Source: Modestobacter sp. (GTDB lineage: Bacteria; Actinomycetota; Actinomycetes; Mycobacteriales; Geodermatophilaceae). From it: 10,275 nucleotides of DNA. The stretch lies in NCBI GenBank assembly GCA_025966175.1, contig JAOPVN010000353.1:1-10275 (forward strand). The letters run 5' to 3'. The first letter of the stretch is position 1; each line of letters opens with the position of its first letter. A model generated the notes under the pieces. It was given only the letters and a program-made list of their open reading frames with translations. It made no database searches and was not told the DNA's origin. Below, piece by piece: positions 1 to 5,360 of this stretch. Both the position numbers and the translations under genes were made by a program.

Positions 1-448
1 ACTAACGGCCAAGGCCAGCTGCGCGGCAGGACTTGCAGCCCCGATCCTGCTCTTCGCTCAAGCCAGACACCCACGCCCACCGCAGCAGCCACGGTAGATC
101 CACAACCGGGCTGGACATAGAGGCCCACTGCGGTAATGGGGTGCCTCATTACCCCTTCGATCACGGAGGCGTTGACTCCTCGTCACTGGTGCCTGACGCA
201 GGTGCTCGTCGAGCAGTGGCGCGCCAGCGCGTCAAGTTCGTCGTCCACAACGAGGCGTCGGCGGTGGCCTGCGGTGGCGGCCTGGGCGGCAGGTGCGGGT
301 CATCGGTGCCAACGGCGGTCGCCAAGGGATCTTCCGCGTTGCGTCGCGCACGGCCGAGTTTGAGCCACCTCGGTTCACGTCGTAGACAACGACGCGCCCC
401 CGGCGGTGCCCAAGGTGCGCGGCCGACTCTTCGGCAACGGCGCAGGGG
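1..448. other. Region without a convincing complete gene; possible 3' end of a gene at 1-120
   Basis: No frame on either strand gives a recognisable protein here. The longer open frames are arginine/proline-rich translations typical of non-coding frames in high-GC DNA and lack a good ribosome binding site. Plus-strand frame 1 is open from the window edge to a TAG at 118-120 (39 codons, Ser/Thr/Pro-rich, ending PQPGWT). It could be the tail of a gene entering from the left, but composition alone cannot show this. A hairpin starts 12 nt after that stop. The rest, 154-448, is GC-rich and lies downstream of the minus-strand Asp23 gene; I see no further structure I can defend. Confidence 0.4.
132..153. 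terminator. Hairpin, possible bidirectional terminator
   Basis: GGTAATG at 132-138 is the exact reverse complement of CATTACC at 147-153. Allowing one G-T pair (139/146) and G140-C145, the stem grows to 9 bp around a 4-nt loop (GTGC). It sits 12 nt after the TAG that closes the frame entering from the left edge, and far downstream of the minus-strand Asp23 stop at 449. There is no T-run on either side, which is usual for actinobacterial hairpins. A protein-binding palindrome is an equally possible reading. Confidence 0.35.
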
Positions 449-1075
449 TCAGGCGAGGGGCCGGACATCGACCACGGTGACGTTGACCTCCGTGGTCGTC
501 AGCCCAGCCTGGACGCGCAGGTGCTCGGCGATCCGGTCCCGGACCCGCTGAGCCACCAGTGGCACGGCCACCCCGAGGTCGACGGCGATCTGCACGTCCA
601 CGACGACGCGGTCCCCGGCCACCCCGACGTCCGTCGCCTCCTCGTGGTCGGCCACCGCTGCCTGGTCGGTCGACCCGCCGGCCGGAGTGGCGACCCGGCC
701 ACCCCCCAGCGCGAGGGTCACGTGCGGCACCGACTCCGCCGCCAGGCGGGCGACTGCTCCCACGACGCGGGCAGCGATCCGGGTCTGGCCGGACTCCTCG
801 CGCAGCACGGCCGACCACCCGGCGCTGGCGAGTGCGCGGACCTCGGCCATCACGGCCTGCAGCAGGCCGGCAGGCGCGCGCACGTCCTCCTCGGCCAGAT
901 CGAGCACCGGCGCCCACAGCTCGGTCAGGTGTGCCATCGTCGCGCGGCAGTGCGGGCACTGGGCTTGGTGTATCGGGTCTTGAGGTGAGGTGCCATCGAC
1001 CACCTGGTGGAGGAGGTCGATGGCCCGCACGCCGCAGGGCAGGAGGCCACCGTCCGACCCGAGGTCGTTGCTCAT
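449..1075 (-). CDS. Asp23/Gls24-domain protein with zinc-binding anti-sigma-like N-terminus
   Basis: A 208-residue soluble protein. Residues 1-50 carry C14 and then H36-x3-C40-x2-C43 (HQAQCPHC). This is the Hx3Cx2C signature of zinc-containing anti-sigma factors of the RsrA type, which also use an upstream Cys. Residues about 95-207 are an Asp23/Gls24 domain: the opening SGQTRIAARVVGAVARLAA, the central strand VDVQIAVDLGVAVP, and the closing TTTEVNVTVVDVRPL. The ATG at 1075 is preceded by GGAGG (1084-1088) with 8 nt spacing, and only 5 nt separate it from the stop of the sigma factor gene, so the two are co-transcribed. The frame stays open far upstream, but those codons overlap the sigma gene and are spurious. 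By position and motif it is a candidate anti-sigma factor for the upstream ECF sigma factor; that role is inferred. Alternatively it is just a cytoplasmic Asp23 paralog. Confidence 0.85.
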   Translation of the reverse strand: MSNDLGSDGGLLPCGVRAIDLLHQVVDGTSPQDPIHQAQCPHCRATMAHLTELWAPVLDLAEEDVRAPAGLLQAVMAEVRALASAGWSAVLREESGQTRIAARVVGAVARLAAESVPHVTLALGGGRVATPAGGSTDQAAVADHEEATDVGVAGDRVVVDVQIAVDLGVAVPLVAQRVRDRIAEHLRVQAGLTTTEVNVTVVDVRPLA

Positions 1076-1080
1076 GCTGT

Positions 1081-1653
1081 TCACCTCCACTCCTGGAGCA
1101 GTGTCGCCAACGCCCGACGGGCCCGATGGGCACGCACCTTGGCCGCGACCTCGCTCACACCGAGGATGCGCCCCGTTTCCGCGAACGTGTATCCGCTGAA
1201 TGTGGTGAGCACCAGTGGCGCGCGCTGGTCCAGCGGCAACTCCAGCAGGGCCCGCCGGACGGCATCCCGGCTCTGCGCGTTCACGGCGAGGGTGTCCGCC
1301 GCGGGGGAGCGCGGCATCCCGGGGGCCAATTCGGTCTCCTCCGACAGTGGGTCGACGGGCCGGCGGGCGCGGTGCACGTTGTGACACCGGTTGATCAGGA
1401 TGCGGGTCAACCAGGTGGAGAACCCGGACTCGCCCCGGAAGCCGGGCAGGTGCTGCCAGGCCTGCAGCAGCGTCTCCTGGACCACGTCCTGGGCATCCGA
1501 GGGATCCCCGGTCATGCGCAGCGCGACCCGGTACAGCTGGTCCTGGTGCGTGCGGACCAGCCCGGCGAACGCGTCCTCGTCGCCACCCTGGGCCAGTTCG
1601 ACCCGGCGGGACTCCAAGGGGTCCCCGGCGGCGGCCGCTGGTGAGCGGCTCAC
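1081..1653 (-). CDS. ECF-type RNA polymerase sigma factor
   Basis: A 190-residue two-domain sigma-70 family protein of extracytoplasmic-function size. Region 2 spans about residues 24-95, with the region 2.2 core DAQDVVQETLLQAW at 53-66 and the region 2.3/2.4 stretch ending in STWLTRILINRCHNVHR. Region 4 spans about 128-187, with ALLELPLDQRAPLVLT and the helix-turn-helix TFAETGRILGVSEVAAKVRAHRA written across 156-178. There is no C-terminal extension. The start is GTG at 1653: an in-frame TAA at 1660-1662 rules out anything further upstream. No Shine-Dalgarno sequence precedes this GTG, but a 13-codon ORF ends across it (GTGA overlap), suggesting coupled translation. The next gene is the zinc/Asp23 protein, its likely regulator. 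The divergent Asp23-AmaP operon is the obvious candidate target. Confidence 0.92.
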   Translation of the reverse strand: MSRSPAAAAGDPLESRRVELAQGGDEDAFAGLVRTHQDQLYRVALRMTGDPSDAQDVVQETLLQAWQHLPGFRGESGFSTWLTRILINRCHNVHRARRPVDPLSEETELAPGMPRSPAADTLAVNAQSRDAVRRALLELPLDQRAPLVLTTFSGYTFAETGRILGVSEVAAKVRAHRARRALATLLQEWR

Positions 1654-1691
1654 GGTCTGTTAGCGAGGGGCGACGCAAAGTTTTCTGCCAT
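1650..1691 (-). CDS. Possible 13-residue leader peptide coupled to the sigma factor
   Basis: ATG at 1691 opens a 13-codon frame (MAENFASPLANRP) whose TGA (1652-1650) overlaps the GTG start of the sigma factor in a GTGA junction. A GGGAGGGG run lies upstream at 1702-1709, about 10 nt from the ATG, whereas the sigma GTG has no ribosome binding site of its own. Translation of this leader would therefore supply ribosomes to the sigma start. The ORF is too short for coding statistics, the spacing is slightly long, and a leaderless sigma transcript is an alternative. Confidence 0.35.
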   Translation of the reverse strand: MAENFASPLANRP

Positions 1692-1814
1692 GTCGCGGTA
1701 ACCCCTCCCGCTTCCGTGGTGTCCAACAAGGGTGGGCCGCCAGACGGAGGGGAACAACCTCCCCGTCCGGGCGCGCCACCGTAACCAAGTCCCCGAGCAG
1801 AAGAAGGTCCAACC
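1654..1814. promoter_or_regulatory. Divergent control region between sigma factor and Asp23 operon
   Basis: This 161-bp gap separates the divergent starts at 1653 and 1815 and must hold both promoters. Visible elements: a GGAACA at 1751-1756 on the plus strand, resembling the GGAAC -35 element of ECF promoters but with no matching -10 element at normal spacing; a 5-bp inverted repeat GGAGG/CCTCC (1746-1750 and 1758-1762) around it; and two plus-strand copies of GTAACC (1698-1703 and 1781-1786). AAGAAGG at 1801-1807 is the ribosome binding site for the Asp23 gene. None of these is proven to be a sigma or repressor site. Confidence 0.45.
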
Positions 1815-2267
1815 GTGACCCAGTCCTCCGGCACTTCCTCGTCCAGCGCTGTCGCGACCGCAGCGCCTTCCGGACTGCAGAGCACCCAGGGCACCACCAC
1901 GATCGCCCAGGACGTCGTCCAGAAGATCGCCGGCCTCGCCGCCCGCGAGGTGTCCGGCGTCTACGCCCTCGGTGGCGGGGCCGCTCGCACGCTGGGGGCC
2001 CTCCGTGAGCGCATACCGGGGGCGTCGCAGTCCATCGGTCAGGGCGTCTCGGTCGAGGTGGGGGAGAAGCAGGCCGCCGTCGACCTGGACATCGTCACCG
2101 AGTACGGCGCCCCGATCGTCGACGTGGCCCGCTCGGTCCGCCGCAACGTGATCTCCTCGGTCGAGGGGATGACCGGCCTGCAGGTCACTGAGGTCAACAT
2201 CTCGGTCAACGACATCCACCTGCCCACGGACGACGAGGGCCAGCAGGAGCCTGCGCGGGTCCGATGA
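1815..2267 (+). CDS. Asp23/Gls24 family envelope stress response protein
   Basis: A 150-residue soluble protein with a low-complexity Ser/Thr/Ala N-terminus (1-26) followed by a complete Asp23/Gls24 domain (about 27-136). Visible family features are the opening helix segment TIAQDVVQKIAGLAAREVSG with VYAL after it, the central strands VSVEVGEKQAAVDLDIVTEYG, the helix IVDVARSVRRNVISSVEGMTG, and the closing strand TEVNISVNDIHL. The start is GTG at 1815 with AAGAAGG 7 nt upstream. Family members such as staphylococcal Asp23 form abundant cytoplasmic assemblies tethered to the membrane by AmaP, and an AmaP-like gene closes this operon. As first gene of the operon and the most canonical Asp23 here, it is probably the main structural member. 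The next gene overlaps it by 4 nt (ATGA). Confidence 0.93.
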   Translation: MTQSSGTSSSSAVATAAPSGLQSTQGTTTIAQDVVQKIAGLAAREVSGVYALGGGAARTLGALRERIPGASQSIGQGVSVEVGEKQAAVDLDIVTEYGAPIVDVARSVRRNVISSVEGMTGLQVTEVNISVNDIHLPTDDEGQQEPARVR

Positions 2268-2608
2268 GCACGCCTGCGGACCCGGCGACGGCGGAGGCCG
2301 ACACGGCCGACGCGATCGCTGCCGCGGTGCTGGCGCGTCCGGCCGTGGCCGCACTGCACCCCGGGCGGCTGGCCCGCCGGACGGTTACCTACCTGCCCGG
2401 ACGCCGCGTCGAGGGCGTCCACGTCACCGACGACCGGATCGCGGTCTCGGTCGTCGGCGTCCAGGGCATCCCGATCACCGTCCTGGCCGACCAGGTCCGC
2501 ACCGCCGTCGAGCCACTGGCCGGCGGTCGACCCGTCGACGTCCACGTCGCCGACCTGCAGTCCCTGACCGACCAGCCACCGGCGCTGCTGCCGGCCCCTC
2601 CGGTCTGA
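2264..2608 (+). CDS. Small Asp23-like protein
   Basis: A 114-residue protein starting at an ATG that overlaps the previous stop (ATGA), which implies translational coupling. After an acidic Ala-rich N-terminus (1-20) it shows a reduced version of the Asp23 layout: an opening helix (AIAAAVLARPAVAAL), a strand pair around GVHVTDDRIAVSVVGVQG, the helix IPITVLADQVRTAVEPLAG, and a final strand PVDVHVADLQ. The usual glycine-rich VYAL-type stretch after the first helix is missing and the tail is proline-rich. I read it as a divergent Asp23-fold partner, possibly co-assembling with the upstream protein. Coding is well supported by operon position; the fold assignment is moderately sure. Confidence 0.8.
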   Translation: MSTPADPATAEADTADAIAAAVLARPAVAALHPGRLARRTVTYLPGRRVEGVHVTDDRIAVSVVGVQGIPITVLADQVRTAVEPLAGGRPVDVHVADLQSLTDQPPALLPAPPV

Positions 2609-2624
2609 GTCGGCGGCGTTCCCG

Positions 2625-2873
2625 GTGCCCCCTGACCTTGGCCCCGAGGACCGCCGTCGGCGCCGGCAGCTACTCAGGGCCCACCATCCCGATCTCGGCG
2701 GTGACCCAGCGGAGTTCATCCGGGCGCTGGCCTCGTTTCAGCCGGGTGGTCGTCGCCCTCGGGCAACGCCCACCCGTGCCGGTGACGAGGTGCGGTTCGG
2801 CCGACGGCCGCGTGGCCTCGGTCGGGTTTCCGCCTGGTACCGGAGGCGGCGTCGCCCACCCCGCGTGCAATGA
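2625..2873 (+). CDS. Small basic protein with J-domain-like HPD motif
   Basis: An 82-residue protein. Residues 7-36 look like helix II, loop and start of helix III of a J-domain: PEDRRRRRQLLRAHHPDLGG then DPAEFIRALASF, with the HPD tripeptide at 21-23 that lets J-proteins stimulate Hsp70 ATPase. Helix I and a normal helix IV are absent. The tail from residue 40 is very basic (many Arg, ending YRRRRRPPRVQ). The start is GTG at 2625, 16 nt after the previous stop, without a clear ribosome binding site. The stop overlaps an ATG (ATGA at 2870), but the next gene probably starts at 2909. Its place within an Asp23-membrane operon suggests it may recruit DnaK to that complex, or it may be a degenerate J-domain with a structural role; both are inference. 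Confidence 0.65.
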   Translation: MPPDLGPEDRRRRRQLLRAHHPDLGGDPAEFIRALASFQPGGRRPRATPTRAGDEVRFGRRPRGLGRVSAWYRRRRRPPRVQ

Positions 2874-2908
2874 CCCCATTCCGCTCCACCTCGGTCCAGG
2901 AGGACCTC

Positions 2909-3094
2909 ATGCCCCCGTCCGTCATCGGTCTATTCACCGGTCTGCTGTTGGGCCTGGCCTGGGTTGTCGGCGGCTTCGACGCCTTCCTCGGCACCGCACT
3001 GCTCGGCGCCGTCGGCTTCATCGTCGGCAAGGTCGTCGCCGGCCAGCTCGACCTGACCCCCTACCTCGGCGGCGGCGGCCGCAACTCGCGGTGA
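2909..3094 (+). CDS. DUF2273-like small membrane protein of the Asp23 operon
   Basis: A 61-residue protein made almost entirely of two hydrophobic helices: roughly residues 3-21 (SVIGLFTGLLLGLAWVVGG) and 24-43 (AFLGTALLGAVGFIVGKVVA), with a short glycine-rich end (YLGGGGRNSR). Size, hairpin layout and location match the DUF2273 proteins found in asp23-amaP operons of Firmicutes and Actinobacteria. I chose ATG 2909 because AGGAGG lies 5-6 nt before it. An in-frame ATG at 2870 overlaps the upstream stop but would add 13 polar residues and has no better site. The stop overlaps the next start (GTGA at 3091). It probably helps hold Asp23 proteins at the membrane. Confidence 0.82.
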   Translation: MPPSVIGLFTGLLLGLAWVVGGFDAFLGTALLGAVGFIVGKVVAGQLDLTPYLGGGGRNSR

Positions 3095-3540
3095 GCACCG
3101 CCGTCCCCATCGCGACCGACCCCGCGCCGGTCGTCGCGCGAAAGCCCGCGGACGCGGGCAGCGCCTTCCCCGAACTGGGTGAGGCTGCCGACCGCGGCAG
3201 CCTGACCGTCGCCGACCGGGTCGTCGAGCGGGTGGCGGGCTACGCGGTCACCCTCGTCGACGGGGCGAGCGCCGCCCCGCGCCGTGTCTTGGGCGTCACC
3301 GTCGGGGGGAACGCCGACGACCGTGAGGCGTCGGTCGACGCCCGCGTCGACGGGCAGGTCGCCACGGTCGAGGCATCGGTGGCCATCGGCTGGCCGGCCT
3401 CGGTGCCCACGGTCGCCGCCCGGTTGCGTGAGCAGGTCCGCGAGGACGTCGAGCGGATCACCGGCGTGCGCGTGGCGCACGTCGACATCGACGTGGTCAG
3501 CCTCAGCGCACCGACGTCCAAGCGGCGGCGGGTCCAGTGA
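3091..3540 (+). CDS. Asp23/Gls24 family protein (second full copy in operon)
   Basis: A 149-residue protein beginning at GTG 3091, which overlaps the previous stop by 4 nt (GTGA). The same frame runs open further upstream, but those residues overlap the preceding genes and are not protein-like. A disordered Ala/Pro-rich N-terminus (1-35) precedes an Asp23 domain at about 37-138: the helix LTVADRVVERVAGYAVTLVD, the strand QVATVEASVAIGWPASVP, the helix VAARLREQVREDVERITGV, and the closing strand AHVDIDVVSL. It ends in a basic tail (SKRRRVQ), which could contact lipid head groups or RNA. It diverges clearly from the first Asp23 protein of the operon, so the two are old paralogs rather than a recent duplication. 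Likely a subunit of the same membrane-associated assembly. Confidence 0.9.
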   Translation: MSTAVPIATDPAPVVARKPADAGSAFPELGEAADRGSLTVADRVVERVAGYAVTLVDGASAAPRRVLGVTVGGNADDREASVDARVDGQVATVEASVAIGWPASVPTVAARLREQVREDVERITGVRVAHVDIDVVSLSAPTSKRRRVQ

Positions 3541-3574
3541 CCACCGTTCCCATCCCGTGCCCCGAGGAGCCCAC

Positions 3575-4102
3575 GTGCCCATGCTGAACCGGGTCCTCGC
3601 CACGCTGCTGGCGCTGGCGCTGTTCCTCGGCGGCTTGCTCGCGGTCGTCGAGATCGTCTTGGCCGCCTTCGACCGTCCGGCCTGGCTGGTGCCGCACCAG
3701 GAATGGAGCACGTGGCTGGCCGGCGAGAGCTTCGACGACGGTGTCGTTCGCGCTGCGCTGATCGGTCTCGTGGTCGTTGGCCTGCTGCTGCTGCTCGTCG
3801 GCCTGCGCCGGGGCAAGCCGGGGTCGATCGCGCTGCCGGCCCGTACCGACGGCGTCCGGGTGACCGCTTCGCGCCGCGGCCTCGAGCGCTCGCTGGCCAC
3901 CTCCGCCAGCCGGGCCGGCGGGGTGCGCAGCGCCCGGGCGAAGGTCGGGCGACGAGCGGTGAGGGTGAAGGCCACGACCGCCGTGCGGTCCGGCGACCTG
4001 CAACAGCCGGTCACCGCCGGCGTCACCGAGCGGCTGGAGGAGCTGGGTCTCTCCGGCGTCCTGCGTCCGCGCGTCACCGTCTCCCAGGAGAGTGCCCGAT
4101 GA
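3575..4102 (+). CDS. DUF6286-like two-helix membrane protein of the Asp23 operon
   Basis: A 175-residue protein with two transmembrane segments (about 7-31, VLATLLALALFLGGLLAVVE and on; and 58-77, VVRAALIGLVVVGLLLLLVG). They are separated by a short outside loop with several Trp (AWLVPHQEWSTWL). A cytoplasmic domain at 80-170 ends ERLEELGLSGVLRPRVTVSQ and resembles the Asp23-related C-terminal domain (DUF6286) seen beside actinobacterial Asp23 genes. GAGGAG at 3564-3569 lies 5 nt before GTG 3575; ATG 3581 is the alternative start and shortens it by two residues. It follows the previous gene after 34 nt and overlaps the next by 4 nt (ATGA). AmaP-like in layout, it is probably a second membrane anchor. 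The family name is recalled, not searched. Confidence 0.83.
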   Translation: MPMLNRVLATLLALALFLGGLLAVVEIVLAAFDRPAWLVPHQEWSTWLAGESFDDGVVRAALIGLVVVGLLLLLVGLRRGKPGSIALPARTDGVRVTASRRGLERSLATSASRAGGVRSARAKVGRRAVRVKATTAVRSGDLQQPVTAGVTERLEELGLSGVLRPRVTVSQESAR

Positions 4103-4671
4103 GCTCACGCGTCAACGGCGTCAACCGCACGGTGCTCACCCTGTTGGGCGCGGCCCTGCTCGTCGCCGGTGGGCTCGGGCTGGCTTATAGCTTCGGCGCG
4201 TTCGGCGGCCGGGAGCGGCCGTTGCTGCCGCAGGGGATGCGCGACTTCGCGCAGGACCAGGCGTGGTTCTGGTGGGCCGTCGCCGTTGTGTGCCTGCTCA
4301 TCGCCCTGCTCGGGCTTCGCTGGCTGCTCGCCCAACTGCACACCGACCGGGTCGGCCGGGTGGACCTGACCTCGGACGACCGCGACGGGCTGACCACCCT
4401 CCACGCCGGGGCCCTCACCGAGGCCGTGGAGTCCGAGACCGAGCAGCTCCGGGGGGTCGTCGGGGCCTCGGCACACCTGCGCGACCGGCGGGGCCGGCGG
4501 CTCGCGCTGAACGTCGACCTCGCCGAGTACGCCGACATCGCGGAGGTCCGTCAGTCCGTGGAGGACCGGGTGGTCGCCCATGCGCGCCAGGCGGTCGACG
4601 ACCCAGACTTGCCCGTGGACGTCGAGCTTCGCCTCAGCGCCAGCCGCTCGGGTGGACGCGGCCTGCGCTGA
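4099..4671 (+). CDS. amaP: Alkaline shock response membrane anchor protein, AmaP-like
   Basis: A 190-residue protein starting at the ATG that overlaps the previous stop (ATGA), with AGGAG a few bases upstream. Two transmembrane helices at about 10-35 (RTVLTLLGAALLVAGGLGLA and on) and 55-79 (AWFWWAVAVVCLLIALLGLR) flank an outside loop. The cytoplasmic C-terminal part, 80-185, has an Asp23-like alternation of strands and helix: GALTEAVESETEQLRGVVGA, RLALNVDLAEYADIAEVR, then PVDVELRL. This is the organisation of AmaP, the protein that tethers Asp23 to the membrane in staphylococci. It is the last gene of the operon; 250 bp of poorly coding DNA follow. The orthology is by layout and neighbours, so the symbol is a family label. 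Confidence 0.82.
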   Translation: MSSRVNGVNRTVLTLLGAALLVAGGLGLAYSFGAFGGRERPLLPQGMRDFAQDQAWFWWAVAVVCLLIALLGLRWLLAQLHTDRVGRVDLTSDDRDGLTTLHAGALTEAVESETEQLRGVVGASAHLRDRRGRRLALNVDLAEYADIAEVRQSVEDRVVAHARQAVDDPDLPVDVELRLSASRSGGRGLR

Positions 4672-4755
4672 CCTCAGGCGGCATGCCTGGCTGCGGGACC
4701 GGGGAGGCGATCGGTGACGACCCAGAGCCCGCACCAACCGACACGGAGGTCAGTT

Positions 4756-4953
4756 GTGGCAACCCGACGAGCGAGGACCGCTCAGCACGGACGAGAGCAA
4801 GCCGGAGAAGGGGATCGGTCGGTGGAGAGCCGAGTCGATCCGAGCGAAAACGCGTCCACGGACGTGCAGCGGAGAAGCGGTCAGAGGAACGCCTTGAGCG
4901 CGGTGAACCTGACCGTGCCGGCGTGGCGGAGATGGTCGGAACCTTCTTCCTGA
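4756..4953 (+). CDS. Doubtful small polar ORF
   Basis: A 65-codon frame from GTG 4756 (GGAGG 6 nt upstream) to a TGA at 4951-4953. An in-frame GTG at 4714 also has a strong site (GGGGAGG, 6 nt) and would add 14 residues. The protein is very hydrophilic (MATRRARTAQHGREQAGEGD and on) with no motif I recognise. Its last 10 codons overlap the start of the aquaporin remnant in another frame. The two good start sites argue for a gene; the location in a decayed zone and the Arg/Ser-rich composition argue against. It may itself be the front part of a broken gene. Confidence 0.25.
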   Translation: MATRRARTAQHGREQAGEGDRSVESRVDPSENASTDVQRRSGQRNALSAVNLTVPAWRRWSEPSS

Positions 4954-5160
4954 TCTACACCGGGACGGCCACCGCCGTGGCGGCAACACTGGGCCGGCAG
5001 ACCGGCGGAAGCCCGCCGGACTCGCTGGCGATCGCGCTTGCCTTCGGGTTCGTGCTCGCCTCAGCGCGGTCGCCAGCACCGGGTTCTCCCGGCGGACAGT
5101 CCGGCTTTGACCCACACGGCCGGGGACAGGCACTCCATTAGCTCGCCGCTCGGGTGATCG
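4923..5160 (+). pseudogene. Truncated, frameshifted aquaporin (MIP family) remnant
   Basis: From GTG 4923 the translation reads VAEMVGTFFLIYTGTATAVA, then a short hydrophilic turn and DSLAIALAFGFVLA. This is the first transmembrane helix and start of the second of a MIP-family water/glycerol channel. At about 5061-5066 the reading frame breaks. A -1 frame continues AVASTG as in intact channels; the original frame then gives SPGGQ and FDPHG, recalling the SGGQFNP (NPA) box but with the sequence damaged. A stop follows at 5139-5141. Beyond this only a weak AARVIGG-like echo of the next helix is visible to about 5160. An intact family member is about 230-280 residues; less than a third is left here. 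The gene is dead, presumably by decay linked to the nearby integration site. Confidence 0.75.
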
Positions 5161-5360
5161 GTGGCCACTTGCGGTTGACGAGCTGTGGCTGAGGTCTGCC
5201 ACGAGGTCGCACGCAGTCGAAGGGGCGCGGAAAAGTTGTCTTCCCTCGCCGTGGGACATAACCGTTGAGAGCTCCCGGTCAACGTCTTCTCGGGCAGCTC
5301 GGGCGAGGGCTACCGCGACTGATGCTGTGATTCGAATCGAAAAGCCGTCGGCGCGGACGA
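5142..5360. other. Intergenic stretch without recognisable gene
   Basis: Between the aquaporin remnant and the end of the integrase remnant I find no protein-like frame. A short palindrome GATTCGAATC lies at 5329-5338; it shares TTCGAATC with a tRNA T-loop, but nothing around it folds as a tRNA. If the integrative element has a second boundary inside the window it would have to be near here, yet no copy of the tRNA-Arg 3' sequence at 6579-6623 is present. Confidence 0.4.

Noticed and set aside
559..1644. 361-codon plus-strand open frame opposite the sigma and zinc-Asp23 genes
   Set aside because: Arg/Gly/Pro-rich translation with no family signal; it is the antisense of two recognisable genes and arises from high GC.
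1746..1762. GGAGG/CCTCC inverted repeat as a proven operator
   Set aside because: Arms of only 5 bp in GC-rich DNA are expected by chance; kept only as a note in the divergent control region.
1076..1900. N-terminal extension of the minus-strand zinc-Asp23 frame up to 1900
   Set aside because: The extension overlaps the whole sigma factor in another frame; ATG 1075 has a proper ribosome binding site and begins the protein-like sequence.
2638..3090. Upstream extension of the second full Asp23 frame
   Set aside because: Overlaps the HPD and DUF2273-like genes in another frame; GTG 3091 gives the usual Asp23 length and a GTGA overlap.
3284..3574. Upstream extension of the DUF6286-like membrane protein
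   Set aside because: Residues before 3575 are Arg/Ser-rich shadow of the Asp23 gene; the signal-anchor helix and ribosome binding site fix the start at 3575 or 3581.
5329..5338. GATTCGAATC as a T-loop of a tRNA or a left att site
   Set aside because: Only 8 nt shared with the tRNA fragment at 6601-6608, and no stem, acceptor or CCA around it.
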